The translations under genes and the position numbers were made by a program. Shown in pieces: positions 51,962 to 60,963 of a DNA stretch of 64,000 nt. The DNA is from Catelliglobosispora koreensis DSM 44566 (GTDB lineage: Bacteria > Actinomycetota > Actinomycetes > Mycobacteriales > Micromonosporaceae). Every line of letters starts with the position of its first letter. Position 1 is the first letter of the stretch. The stretch spans positions 1 through 64,000 of the forward strand of contig NZ_KB903292.1 in assembly GCF_000379685.1 (NCBI RefSeq), given 5' to 3'. The notes under the pieces were generated by a model. It was not told where the DNA came from. It saw only the letters and a list, made by a program, of their open reading frames with translations, and did no database searches.

Positions 51962-54202
51962 ATGCGTACATACAGGCGTGTCTTTGTCATGGCCGTAGTC
52001 GGGTTGCTGGCCGGGTTAACACTGGAAACCCCAGCCCACGCCGCGACCTTCAACGTGCGTGACTACGGCGCGACCGGAAACGGATCCACGAACGACACTC
52101 CCGCCATCCAGCGCGCGATCGACGCGGCAGCGGCGGCGGGCGGGACGAATATCGTGCAGTTCCCTTCTGGGACCTACCGTTCAGCTAACTCGATTCACAT
52201 GCGCAGCAACATCGTTGTGCAGCTCGATGCGGGGTCGACGATTCTGGGCTCACCCAACGACGACTATGACCCGCCGGAACCCAACCCCAACGATGAGTAC
52301 CAGGACTACGGCCACAGCCACTTCCACAACGCGATGATCTGGGGTAACAACCTGACCAACATCGCGTTCCAGGGTTCGGGCGTCATCGATGGCGGCGGTC
52401 ACCTCATCACGGGCAACCCCGCTTCCGGGGAAGCCGACAAAATCATCTCGCTGACGCGCTGCAACGGTCTCCGCGTTGACGGGATCACGCTGCGGCGCGG
52501 TGGGCACTTCGCGATGATTACCAACGCTTGCAACAACATCACGTCAAACAACCTCTTCATCGACACCGAAACGGACCGTGACGGCTGGAACGTCATCAAC
52601 GCCACCAACGTCACCATCACCAACGCCCGCATCGAGGCCGACGATGACGCTCTCGCCTTCAAATCGGACTGGGCTTTGGGCCAGCGGTTCACCAACGGCA
52701 ACGTGCGCGTCTATGACACCTATCTGTCCGCGGTGTGCTGCAACGCCTTGATGTTCGGGTCCGAGACCTGTGGCAATTTCACCGGGTACGACTTCCAGCG
52801 CATTACCATCAACGGGTCCAACAAATCCGGGCTCGGCCTGGTGTCCATGGACGGCACCATCATTTCGGACGTCCACTACAAAGACATCACGATGACGAAT
52901 GTGCGTGGCGCGATCTACCAGAAGGTCGGCACCCGCAGGCGCTGCGGGGACAACCCGGGCATCGGCCGGATCGAAAACATCACCTACGAGAACATCACGT
53001 CATCGGGACAGTCGTCGTCTAATTTTACGGCGACGCTCTGGGGCGAGAACGGGACTAACAACCGGATTCGCAACGTGACGTTTACCAACGTCGACCTGAC
53101 CGTGCCGGGTGGCAACGGCTGCATGGGAACCGGCGTCCCGTCCAACGACCCGAACAACTACAACCCGGTCTCGATCGGGACCCGTCCGGCGTATGGCTGG
53201 TACATCCACAACGCGCACGACATCAAGTTCCAGGGCGGCAGTTCGGTGCAGTTCAACAGCAACGACTGCCGGCCAGCCGTGGTCGCCAACGCGGGCAGCA
53301 CCGTGACGTTCGACGGATTCGCCTTCGAGCGCGGAACGTCCAGCCCAGCTGACTTCGTCTTCCAGTCCATCAATCCCTATTGCGTGCAGAACAGTGGCAC
53401 CCCACGCATCACGTCGACCTCCTCCACGTCATCGTGCGGTCCAGTTGAGCCGCCACCGGGGCGCTTTGAGGCCGAGACTTCTCCAGCGGTGTGCGATGGA
53501 ACCATCGACTCCAACCATGCTGGTTTCTCGGACACTGGATTCTGTAACGCTGTCAACGCCGTCGGCGGATCCGCCACGTGGACCGTAAACGCTGCCGCGG
53601 CCGGGCCGCATACGCTGAAGTTCGGTTACGCGAACGGGACGACGTCTGACCGTCCTGCCTCGGTTTCCGTGAACGGGACTGTTGTTGCTACGCCTTCCTT
53701 TGCGCCTACTGGAGCTTGGGCGAGTTGGAACACCGCTTCCGTGCCGGTGACGCTTTCGGCTGGTGCCAACACTATTCGTGTGGCGGGCACGCTCGCTGTC
53801 GGGCCAGCGAACCTGGATTACGTTGACGTTCTCGTCAGTGGCCCGGTTCCGGTGGAGTATCAAGCCGAGAGTTGTGTCATCTCCCAGGGTGTCGTCGAAT
53901 CGAACCATGCCGGTTTCACGGGCACAGGTTTCGTGAACGGCGACAACGTCGTGGGGTCCTACGTGGAGTGTTCCGTCACCGGGCCGGTCACCTCGGTCGC
54001 GATCCGTTACGCCAACGGGACGACGGCCAACCGCCCGATGTCTGTAAACGGTGTGGCCGTGGACTTCCCCGGCACGGGGGCCTGGACCGCTTGGAACACC
54101 GTCACCGTGCCACTGTCGCTGCCAGCCGGGACGCATCTCATCCGGCTGACATCGACAACCGCCAACGGCGGCCCCAACCTTGACCGCTTGTCCGTCACCT
54201 AA
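51962..54202 (+). CDS. Secreted GH28 family hydrolase with two CBMs (Sec-type)
   Basis: 746 residues; GGAGGA sits 6 nt before the second ATG (51962), so that start is preferred over 51956. Signal peptide 1-28; right-handed beta-helix about 30-495 beginning FNVRDYGATGNGSTNDTPAIQRAID; catalytic Asp pair in EADDDALAFKS (about 225-235). The usual GHG histidine motif is not seen. CBM6/35 modules about 500-622 (two-Cys subtype) and 629-746. Acts on polygalacturonan, rhamnogalacturonan or a similar beta-helix substrate. Confidence 0.85.
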   Translation: MRTYRRVFVMAVVGLLAGLTLETPAHAATFNVRDYGATGNGSTNDTPAIQRAIDAAAAAGGTNIVQFPSGTYRSANSIHMRSNIVVQLDAGSTILGSPNDDYDPPEPNPNDEYQDYGHSHFHNAMIWGNNLTNIAFQGSGVIDGGGHLITGNPASGEADKIISLTRCNGLRVDGITLRRGGHFAMITNACNNITSNNLFIDTETDRDGWNVINATNVTITNARIEADDDALAFKSDWALGQRFTNGNVRVYDTYLSAVCCNALMFGSETCGNFTGYDFQRITINGSNKSGLGLVSMDGTIISDVHYKDITMTNVRGAIYQKVGTRRRCGDNPGIGRIENITYENITSSGQSSSNFTATLWGENGTNNRIRNVTFTNVDLTVPGGNGCMGTGVPSNDPNNYNPVSIGTRPAYGWYIHNAHDIKFQGGSSVQFNSNDCRPAVVANAGSTVTFDGFAFERGTSSPADFVFQSINPYCVQNSGTPRITSTSSTSSCGPVEPPPGRFEAETSPAVCDGTIDSNHAGFSDTGFCNAVNAVGGSATWTVNAAAAGPHTLKFGYANGTTSDRPASVSVNGTVVATPSFAPTGAWASWNTASVPVTLSAGANTIRVAGTLAVGPANLDYVDVLVSGPVPVEYQAESCVISQGVVESNHAGFTGTGFVNGDNVVGSYVECSVTGPVTSVAIRYANGTTANRPMSVNGVAVDFPGTGAWTAWNTVTVPLSLPAGTHLIRLTSTTANGGPNLDRLSVT

Positions 54203-54608
54203 CCGTGCGCTCGCCGGTGTGGCTTGCGCGCCTCAGGGCCGGCGGGCCGCGCCGGGCGCGCCCTTCTACCGGCCCACGTTGCCGACTTCGAGCTTGGGGG
54301 GGGTGATCCACAGGCAGTTTGGCCACCCTCATCCTTCTGTGGATCACGTCTCAAGGTCAACGCGCCAACGACGCATCGACTCCGGCGGTCCGCTTTCGGG
54401 AGGCGGGCCGGGCCTTCGCAGCACGCCGTCCTTCTTGGACGGTGCCGCACTTCATCGTGATCCACATCCGAATGCGAGATCCACAGCCCGAGGGACGTGA
54501 TCCACAGGCCTTTTGATCACGTCCCTCGGGATGCCGATCTTCCTTAGGGGCCGAAGGAGCGACCGGAACCATCCGGCGGACAGAGATGGGAATGAAGAGG
54601 AGACACGT
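54203..54608. repeat. Intergenic region with GATCCACA repeats and hairpins
   Basis: About 400 bases without a gene. GTGATCCACAG occurs at 54303 and inverted at 54337-54347, GTGATCCACA near 54459 and 54498, GATCCACAG near 54479. The same element fills the 60640-60730 gap. The copies form nested stem-loops. A GC-rich GCGCGCC palindromic tract lies near 54230-54265. Confidence 0.6.
54487..54530. terminator. 16-bp stem-loop
   Basis: Perfect arms CCCGAGGGACGTGATC / GATCACGTCCCTCGGG with loop CACAGGCCTTTT. It may end the preceding transcript or act as a repeat-borne structure upstream of the next gene. Confidence 0.6.
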
Positions 54609-56762
54609 GTGAAGAGACGGACTGTGCTGGGAGCCGCGGGAGCCGTAGGCGTCGCGGCGAGCGGGGTGACGATCGCGGGGACTCCCGCGCTGGCGAGCCC
54701 GGCGCCGTGGGATCAGGTGTCTGGCATTCTGGCCAGGGTTGTGCCGCCTGTGTTCCCGGACAACACGTTCAGCATCGTGGACTACGGCGCGGTTGGGAAC
54801 AATACGACCGACTGCACCAACGCCTTTAGGAACGCTATCCAGGCGTGCAACGCCGCTGGCGGTGGACGTGTCTTAGTGCCCGCTTCGGGCGTCTACCGCA
54901 CAGGGAAGATACATCTGCTGTCCAATGTGAACCTTCACGTCGAAGCGGGCGCGACGATCCGGTTTCGGACCGACACGGGGTCTTATCTGCCAACGGTTTT
55001 CACGCGCTGGCAAGGCATCGAATGTTACAACTGGTCGCCGTTCATCTACGCCATCGACAAGACGAACATCGCCCTCACCGGCGCGGGGACGATCGATGGC
55101 AACGCGGCCGCCGGACCGTGGTTCGGGTTCGACAGTCAGCGTGGACCCGACTGGGATGCCTTGCAGCAGATGGCGGTCGACGGAGTACCCATCAATCAAA
55201 GGCAGTTTGGCGACGGTCATTTTCTGAAGCCGAATATGATCCAGCTCTACCGCTGCACCAACGTGCTCATCGCAGATCTCGACATCCGGAACTCGGCGAT
55301 GTGGGCTGTGCATCCGGTGCTGTGCACCAACGTGAAGGTGAGCGGCATCAAGGTTTTCACGCGCGGGGCGATGGTGGATGGAGTTGATCCCGAGTCGTGC
55401 ACCGACGTTCACATCACGGGCTGCCGCTTTGACACCGGCGATGACGGCATCGCCATCAAGTCCGGGCGCGATACCGACGGCAGGCGCGTGGGGGTGCCGT
55501 CGCAGAACATTGTCATTGATAGCTGTGTGTTCCAGGGGCGCTGGGGTGCGATAACGGTCGGCAGCGAGATGTCCGGCGGGGTGCGCAATGTGTTCGCACA
55601 GGACTGCCAGATCCAGGCCGGATCGTCCTACAACAACTTCCACGTGGTGTATCTCAAGACGAATCAGCGCCGCGGTGGAACCGTCGAGAACATCAACGTG
55701 CGCAACATCTCTGGCGGACCGTCCGACCGGGGCGTCGTGCATATCGACATGAACTACAGCCTCACCGGGCCGGGCTTTGGGCCGATCGTGTACCCCATTT
55801 TCCGCGACATCCACATCGACAACCTGACCGTGAACGACGCGCCCTATGCGCTAAGGATCAGCGGAATATCGGCCAGCAAACTCAATCATTTCCACATGAC
55901 GAACAGCACGTTCACCGCGATTGACACACCCGCGCCACAGGTGTCCAACGCGACCGACGTTGTGATGTCAAACGTACGCATCAACGGTGTGCTGTATGGC
56001 GATCCGCCACCGGCTGGCGTGAGATACCAGGCGGAGAGCGCTGTCATCAGTCAGGGCGTCGTCGAGTCGAATCACGCGGGCTACACCGGAACCGGGTTCG
56101 TGAATCTCGACAACGTAGCCGGCTCGTACGTTGAATTCTCCGTCACCGCAACGGCTGCGGGGACCGCCACCGTCACGATCAGATATGCCAACGGGACAAC
56201 CGCCAACCGGCCGATGTCGGTTAACGGGACCACGCTTAACTTTCCGGGCACGGGAGCGTGGACGACGTGGGGCAACGCTTCACTAACGCTGCCTGTGGTA
56301 GCGGGCACGAATCTCATCCGGCTGACCTCGACGACTGCCAGCGGCGGGCCAAACCTTGACTGCCTTGACTTCGCCGGGCCGTCTGGTCCTGCCCCGGTTG
56401 ACTATCAGGCGGAGAGCGCTGCGATCAGCCAAGGCGTCGTCGAGTCGAATCACGCGGGCTTCACCGGAACGGGTTTCGTGAATCTCGACAACGTCATCGG
56501 CTCGTCGGTCGAGTTCAGCGTCGCTGGCCCGGCGTCGTCGCTGGTAGTCCGCTACGCCAACGGCACTACCACGAACCGGCCCATGGACGTGCTAGTCGAC
56601 GGTTCCGTGGTCGCCGCAGCGGTTTCCTTCAACGGCACCGGCGCGTGGTCCACGTGGGCGACGAAATCCCTTGCGGCAGCTATCGGTTCGGGCACCCACA
56701 CCGTTCGCCTGGTATCGACCACCATCAACGGTGGTCCCAACCTCGACAAGATAACCATTTGA
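54609..56762 (+). CDS. Tat-secreted GH28 family hydrolase with two CBMs
   Basis: 717 residues from a GTG with GAGGAG upstream. Twin-arginine signal KRRTVLGAAGAVGVA. Beta-helix about 50-465: FSIVDYGAVGNNTTDC, TGKIHLLSNVNLHVEAGATIRF (by position), DGVDPESCTDV and D275-T-G-D278-D279-G-I-A-I-K-S. GSEMSGG follows, but the residue usually His (GHG) reads Trp (RWGAITVGSEM). CBM6/35 modules about 472-592 and 597-717. A close paralogue is at 60964. Likely exo-acting on galacturonan or rhamnogalacturonan. Confidence 0.88.
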   Translation: MKRRTVLGAAGAVGVAASGVTIAGTPALASPAPWDQVSGILARVVPPVFPDNTFSIVDYGAVGNNTTDCTNAFRNAIQACNAAGGGRVLVPASGVYRTGKIHLLSNVNLHVEAGATIRFRTDTGSYLPTVFTRWQGIECYNWSPFIYAIDKTNIALTGAGTIDGNAAAGPWFGFDSQRGPDWDALQQMAVDGVPINQRQFGDGHFLKPNMIQLYRCTNVLIADLDIRNSAMWAVHPVLCTNVKVSGIKVFTRGAMVDGVDPESCTDVHITGCRFDTGDDGIAIKSGRDTDGRRVGVPSQNIVIDSCVFQGRWGAITVGSEMSGGVRNVFAQDCQIQAGSSYNNFHVVYLKTNQRRGGTVENINVRNISGGPSDRGVVHIDMNYSLTGPGFGPIVYPIFRDIHIDNLTVNDAPYALRISGISASKLNHFHMTNSTFTAIDTPAPQVSNATDVVMSNVRINGVLYGDPPPAGVRYQAESAVISQGVVESNHAGYTGTGFVNLDNVAGSYVEFSVTATAAGTATVTIRYANGTTANRPMSVNGTTLNFPGTGAWTTWGNASLTLPVVAGTNLIRLTSTTASGGPNLDCLDFAGPSGPAPVDYQAESAAISQGVVESNHAGFTGTGFVNLDNVIGSSVEFSVAGPASSLVVRYANGTTTNRPMDVLVDGSVVAAAVSFNGTGAWSTWATKSLAAAIGSGTHTVRLVSTTINGGPNLDKITI

Positions 56763-56804
56763 GGGTACGCCGTGAGCGCGCACCTCACGGAGAGGAGCTA
56801 CGTC

Positions 56805-56864
56805 ATGAAAGTAACGGACGAAACGCCGGTGCGCGCAGGCCGCCGGATAGGAGTCGAGTCGTGA
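56805..56864 (+). CDS. 19-codon ORF, first of a coupled chain
   Basis: ATG with AGAGGAG 6 nt upstream; it ends TGA inside a GTGA that starts the next small ORF. Peptide rich in Arg, Val and Thr. Perhaps a leader peptide or a decayed gene start. Confidence 0.25.
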   Translation: MKVTDETPVRAGRRIGVES

Positions 56865-56956
56865 ACGGACGAACTGTGCTGGCAACGCCGGAACTTGCGA
56901 TCGCGCCGGAATGGGTGCCGGTCTTGCCAGGCCGTCTGAGAGGAGCTAAGGCGTGA
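56861..56956 (+). pseudogene. 31-codon relic resembling a GH28 gene start
   Basis: GTG at 56861 in a GTGA overlap with the preceding ORF; the stop overlaps the next gene's GTG by 4 nt. Its first bases (GTGAACGGACGAACTGTGCT) resemble the starts at 54609 and 60964 (GTGAAGAGACGGAC.GTG), and the peptide NGRTVLATPELAIAPEWVP echoes RRTVLGA and later EVP. Probably the remnant of a third Tat-GH28 copy, kept as a coupled leader. Confidence 0.35.
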
Positions 56957-58590
56957 GACGACGGGCAGTATTGACGGCGGGCGGAGCGTTGGTTGCGGGG
57001 GCGCTTGCGGGCAACGGGGTCGCGTCGGCGGGGAGCTCGTGGGCAAACGGGGCGGCAGGTGCTGGCGGTGCGTCGGCGGGAAGTGAAATGGCGACGGGCG
57101 TCGAAGGCGTGGCGGAAGGCGTTGGGGGACAGGCTGTTGCGGCGGCTTGGCAGTTGCGCTGGTCGCCCGTGCCGTCGGTGCATGGGCTCGGTGCGTTTGA
57201 GGGTGTCGAAGACGACCGGGCGGACTCGCATCCGGCCGGCCAGCCGCACATCTTCGTCGTGGGCGATACCTACCGGTTCAACATGCACATGGTCGACCGC
57301 GACACGATGACGGACCGTCAGCGCCAAGAGGTCAGAGGCATGTCGGCCAACGGCGGCAACGTCATCATCAACAACGGTGAGCGGTGGCTGCTGACGCACC
57401 AGATGTACATTCCTGCATCGCTCAAGGCGACGACTAGTTTCACGCACATCATGCAGACCAAGATGCCCGGTACTGGAACGCTGCCCATGATTGTGATGTC
57501 GCTGCGCCGTCACTCAGGCGTGCAGAAGATTGAGCTCGTCGCGGGTGGGGTCACCGTCGGGACGGCTGACCTAGTACCACTGCAGAACAAGTGGATTGAT
57601 GTCGAGCTGGACATGACTGTGGGCAATACTGGGTCGGTCCGGTGGGTGCTGCGCGACGGTGCCACGACCGTGATTGATGTCAGCCGGTCCAATGTGGACA
57701 TCTGGCTCGACGATCGTGTGCGCCCCAAGTGGGGAATCTACAGGTCGCTGGGGGACACTTCGGGCTCGCTGCAGGACTGCTACATGCTGACGCGAAACCA
57801 CCATGCCTATGAGTGGAGCGATACGCAACCGCCTGGCAAGACGCGTTACGAGGCGGAAAGCGCGGCGATCAGCCAAGGGGTCGTGGAGTCCAATCACACT
57901 GGGTACACCGGCACGGGGTTCGTGAATCTCGACAATATCGTGGGTTCTTATGTTCAGTGGCCGGTTCCGGCGACCGCGGCCGGGACAGCGACGCTGACGT
58001 TCAGATACGCGAACGGCACGACGGCGGACCGTCCCATGGACATCACCGTCAACGGGACGGTCGTCGCCAACGATCTGGCGTTCCTTCCGACTCCGGCGTG
58101 GAACGACTGGGACACGCGAACCCTAAGCGGCATTTCGCTCGCCGCGGGAACCAACTTGATTCGTGCCACATCAGCGAGTTCCGCTGGCGGACCGAACCTC
58201 GATCACCTCGAAGTGCAACTCACGCCCGGCAGCAATACCGGCTATCAGGCGGAAAGCGCGACGATCAGCCAAGGGGTCGTGGAGTCCAATCATGCCGGGT
58301 TCACCGGCACAGGGTTCGTGAATCTCGACAACGTAGTGGGGTCCTACGTGGACTTCGCGATCACGGGACCGTGCAGTCAGGTGACGATCCGCTATGCCAA
58401 CGGCACGACAACTAACCGTCCGATGACGGTCAACGGCACGACCGTGAATTTTCCGGGGACCGGTGCCTGGACAACCTGGAACACGGTCAGCGTTCCGCTG
58501 TCACTAGGCGCGGGCGCACAGTCCGTTCGGCTGACGAGCACGACAGTCAACGGGGGACCAAACCTCGACCGCATCACGATCACGCCATGA
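56953..58590 (+). CDS. Tat-secreted polysaccharide-lyase-like jelly-roll protein with two CBMs
   Basis: 545 residues, GTG with GAGAGGAG upstream. Twin-arginine signal RRRAVLTAGGALVAG and a long Gly/Ala-rich linker. Domain about 70-290: LGAFEGVEDDRADSHPAGQPHI, DRDTMTDRQRQEVRGM, MYIPASLKATTSFTHIMQTK and DRVRPKWGIYRSL. This fold pattern resembles heparin/alginate-lyase-like jelly-rolls (polysaccharide lyase superfamily); no characterised enzyme comes to mind. CBM6/35 modules about 293-418 and 424-545. It could supply the unsaturated ends that GH105 removes. It overlaps the next gene's first ATG. Confidence 0.65.
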   Translation: MRRRAVLTAGGALVAGALAGNGVASAGSSWANGAAGAGGASAGSEMATGVEGVAEGVGGQAVAAAWQLRWSPVPSVHGLGAFEGVEDDRADSHPAGQPHIFVVGDTYRFNMHMVDRDTMTDRQRQEVRGMSANGGNVIINNGERWLLTHQMYIPASLKATTSFTHIMQTKMPGTGTLPMIVMSLRRHSGVQKIELVAGGVTVGTADLVPLQNKWIDVELDMTVGNTGSVRWVLRDGATTVIDVSRSNVDIWLDDRVRPKWGIYRSLGDTSGSLQDCYMLTRNHHAYEWSDTQPPGKTRYEAESAAISQGVVESNHTGYTGTGFVNLDNIVGSYVQWPVPATAAGTATLTFRYANGTTADRPMDITVNGTVVANDLAFLPTPAWNDWDTRTLSGISLAAGTNLIRATSASSAGGPNLDHLEVQLTPGSNTGYQAESATISQGVVESNHAGFTGTGFVNLDNVVGSYVDFAITGPCSQVTIRYANGTTTNRPMTVNGTTVNFPGTGAWTTWNTVSVPLSLGAGAQSVRLTSTTVNGGPNLDRITITP

Positions 58591-58598
58591 GGAGAACA

Positions 58599-60581
58599 AT
58601 GAGCAAGTTCTTTTCCGCCATCGCGTCTGCCGCCATGACGGCGACGGCCGTCGTGGCCATCACCGTGGCGACGCCTGCGGCGCCCGCCGTCGCGCTCGAT
58701 AACGGGCTCGCACGAACCCCGCCCATGGGGTTCAACAACTGGAACGCCACGCACTGTGACGCCGACTTCAACGAGGCAATGATCCTTGGTGTCATTGATA
58801 TTTTCGTCAACCAGGGACTGCGCGACGTTGGATACCAATATGTCAACCTCGACGACTGCTGGGCCGTGCCCGCGCCGAATTCGCGGGACGCGCAGGGCAA
58901 CCTGAAGCCAGACCTGACTCGCTTCCCGCGCGGCATCAAATATCTAGCGGACTACGCCCACGCTCGTGGGCTCAAGCTCGGCATCTACACCAGTGCGGGC
59001 ACGAAAACCTGCAACACGATTGGCTTCTCCGGCGGACTCGGCAACGAGGTCAAGGACGCCAACCTGTTCGCGTCGTGGGGAATCGACTACTTGAAATACG
59101 ACAACTGCAACAACCAAGGGGTCGACGCGCGGCAGCGCTACGGGGCGATGCGTGACGCCCTAGCCGCGACGGGACGGCCGATCGTCTACTCCATTTGCGA
59201 ATGGGGGCGCACCGGACCGCCCCGCGTTTGGGAGTGGGGCAAGGAATACGGCAACCTTTGGCGCACCACGGGCGACATCAGTGACAACTGGACCAGCATG
59301 ATTGGCAAGGCCCAGGCCAACCGGGTGCTAGCGCAGTATGCCGGGCCGGGACACTGGAATGACCCGGACATGCTGGAAGTTGGCAACGGCGGGATGACCG
59401 CGACTGAGTACCGCACGCACTTTAGCCTGTGGGCCATTATGGCCGCGCCCTTGCTGATCGGCTCTGACCTGCGTTCAGTGAACGCTGATACGTTCACGAT
59501 CCTGAAGAACACCGACGTCATCGCGGTCGATCAGGATCCGCTGGGACGTCAGGGAACGGTCATCTCGAGCAACGCCGGGCTGGTCGTTTACGCCAAGACA
59601 CTGGCCAATGGCGATCGTGCGGTGGCGCTGTCAAACGAAACGACGTCAACAGCGACGATGGGCACTTCGACGTCGGCTATTGGGCTGGGCGGCTCATCGT
59701 CGTACACGCTGAAGGATCTGTGGTCTAAGGCAGTTTCGACGACCTCGGGGAACATCAGTGCCTCGGTTCCAGGTCACGGCACGGTGATGTATCGCGTTTC
59801 GCGGGCGGGGACGTCCGTTCGGCACGAGTCGGAGGCGGCGACGACGTCAGCGGGGTCCACGGTGGACACGAACTGGTCCGGCTACTCCGGCACCGGTTTC
59901 CTCAACACTGCCAACGCTGTTGGCAGCTACGTCCAGTTCACGGTGAACGCTGCGCAGGCCGGACCGGCGACCCTCACGTTCGACTACGCCAACGGCACCA
60001 CAGCGGACCGCCCCTCGACCCTGTCCGTGAACGGTGGATCCAATGGCACGCTTGCCTTCCCGGCAACGGGCGCCTGGTCGCTGTGGAAAACGCAGACCGT
60101 CAACGTGAACCTCAACGCTGGCGTGAACACGGTCCGCCTGACCTCTACGACGGCTGGCGGTGTCGCGAACACGGACTACCTTGACGTGACGACGGCAGGC
60201 GGCGGCCCCGCACCAACGGAGTATCAGGCTGAGAACGCCGTCATCGGGCAAGGTGTCGTGGAGTCGAACCATGCCGGGTTCACCGGCACGGGATTTGTCA
60301 ACGGCGACAACGTTGTTGGGTCTTATGTTCAGTTCAGTGTTACGGGACCGGCGACTTCGCTGAAGATACGTTTCGCTAACGGGACGGCGACCGCACGCCC
60401 GATGGATCTGTCCGTCGACGGGGCTGCTCCAACTTCGGTGAACTTCGCCGGGACCGGTGCGTGGACAACGTGGACCGAGGTGACGGTTCCGGTGTCTCTG
60501 GCGGCCGGCACGCACACGATCCGGCTAACCGCGAGCACAGCCAACGGCGGCCCGAACCTCGACCGCATCACGCTGAGCTAG
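58599..60581 (+). CDS. Secreted GH27 alpha-galactosidase with two CBMs
   Basis: 660 residues. ATG at 58599 with GAGGAG 5 nt upstream; an ATGA overlap with the previous stop gives another start at 58587. Signal peptide 1-32; GH27 barrel about 34-310 with TPPMGFNNWNA, YVNLDDCW, GIYTSAG, nucleophile Asp168 in YLKYDNC, acid/base region WRTTGDISDNW (about 221-231) and DPDMLEVGNGG; a C-terminal beta-domain about 315-405; CBM6/35 modules about 408-530 and 540-660. Removes terminal alpha-galactose from galactomannan, pectic or raffinose-type sugars. Confidence 0.92.
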   Translation: MSKFFSAIASAAMTATAVVAITVATPAAPAVALDNGLARTPPMGFNNWNATHCDADFNEAMILGVIDIFVNQGLRDVGYQYVNLDDCWAVPAPNSRDAQGNLKPDLTRFPRGIKYLADYAHARGLKLGIYTSAGTKTCNTIGFSGGLGNEVKDANLFASWGIDYLKYDNCNNQGVDARQRYGAMRDALAATGRPIVYSICEWGRTGPPRVWEWGKEYGNLWRTTGDISDNWTSMIGKAQANRVLAQYAGPGHWNDPDMLEVGNGGMTATEYRTHFSLWAIMAAPLLIGSDLRSVNADTFTILKNTDVIAVDQDPLGRQGTVISSNAGLVVYAKTLANGDRAVALSNETTSTATMGTSTSAIGLGGSSSYTLKDLWSKAVSTTSGNISASVPGHGTVMYRVSRAGTSVRHESEAATTSAGSTVDTNWSGYSGTGFLNTANAVGSYVQFTVNAAQAGPATLTFDYANGTTADRPSTLSVNGGSNGTLAFPATGAWSLWKTQTVNVNLNAGVNTVRLTSTTAGGVANTDYLDVTTAGGGPAPTEYQAENAVIGQGVVESNHAGFTGTGFVNGDNVVGSYVQFSVTGPATSLKIRFANGTATARPMDLSVDGAAPTSVNFAGTGAWTTWTEVTVPVSLAAGTHTIRLTASTANGGPNLDRITLS

Positions 60582-60963
60582 CGCGTTCGCGAGGGCGGCC
60601 TGCTGTTTGCCGGCATGTGGGCCGCCCGCTGGCGCACTTGCTCTTGATCCACATCCACAAGCGTGATCCACAGCCTTCGAGACGTGATCAACAGGCCATT
60701 CGATCACGTCCCAAGGGCTGTGGATCACGAGTGAGTCCGGGCACGCCAAGCGTGCTTGCCGACGGGCGGACGCGGCAGGCGGCCACAAGCAGCGGGAAGT
60801 GTAGGACGGCCGCGGGCTAACGGGAGACGGGCGCAAGCAGTCGGAAACGGGTGCAGGCGGAAGCGGCGGGATGCGGATGGCGTGAGGACCCGGCGGCCGC
60901 CGGATGCAAGCGGGGCGACGTGACTAACGGGACGACGGGGATGAGGGAGAGGAGAGGAGAGTC
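60582..60963. repeat. Intergenic region with GATCCACA hairpin and purine-rich leader
   Basis: About 380 bases without a gene. The first part repeats the TGATCCACA element seen at 54203-54608. The last 130 bases are purine-rich (GGGATGAGGGAGAGGAGAGGAGAG before the GTG at 60964, by position), giving several stacked ribosome-site-like motifs. Confidence 0.5.
60663..60727. terminator. Long nested stem-loop
   Basis: Outer arms GTGATCCACAGCC / GGGCTGTGGATCAC and inner arms GACGTGATC / GATCACGTC around AACAGGCCATTC. Closely related to the hairpin at 54487-54530. It lies between the GH27 and third GH28 genes and may separate their transcripts. Confidence 0.55.

Noticed and set aside
54459-60727. TGATCCACA copies as DnaA boxes or a replication origin
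   Set aside because: Two or more mismatches to the actinobacterial consensus TTGTCCACA, the copies are arranged as hairpins between catabolic genes, and no dnaA or dnaN gene is present.
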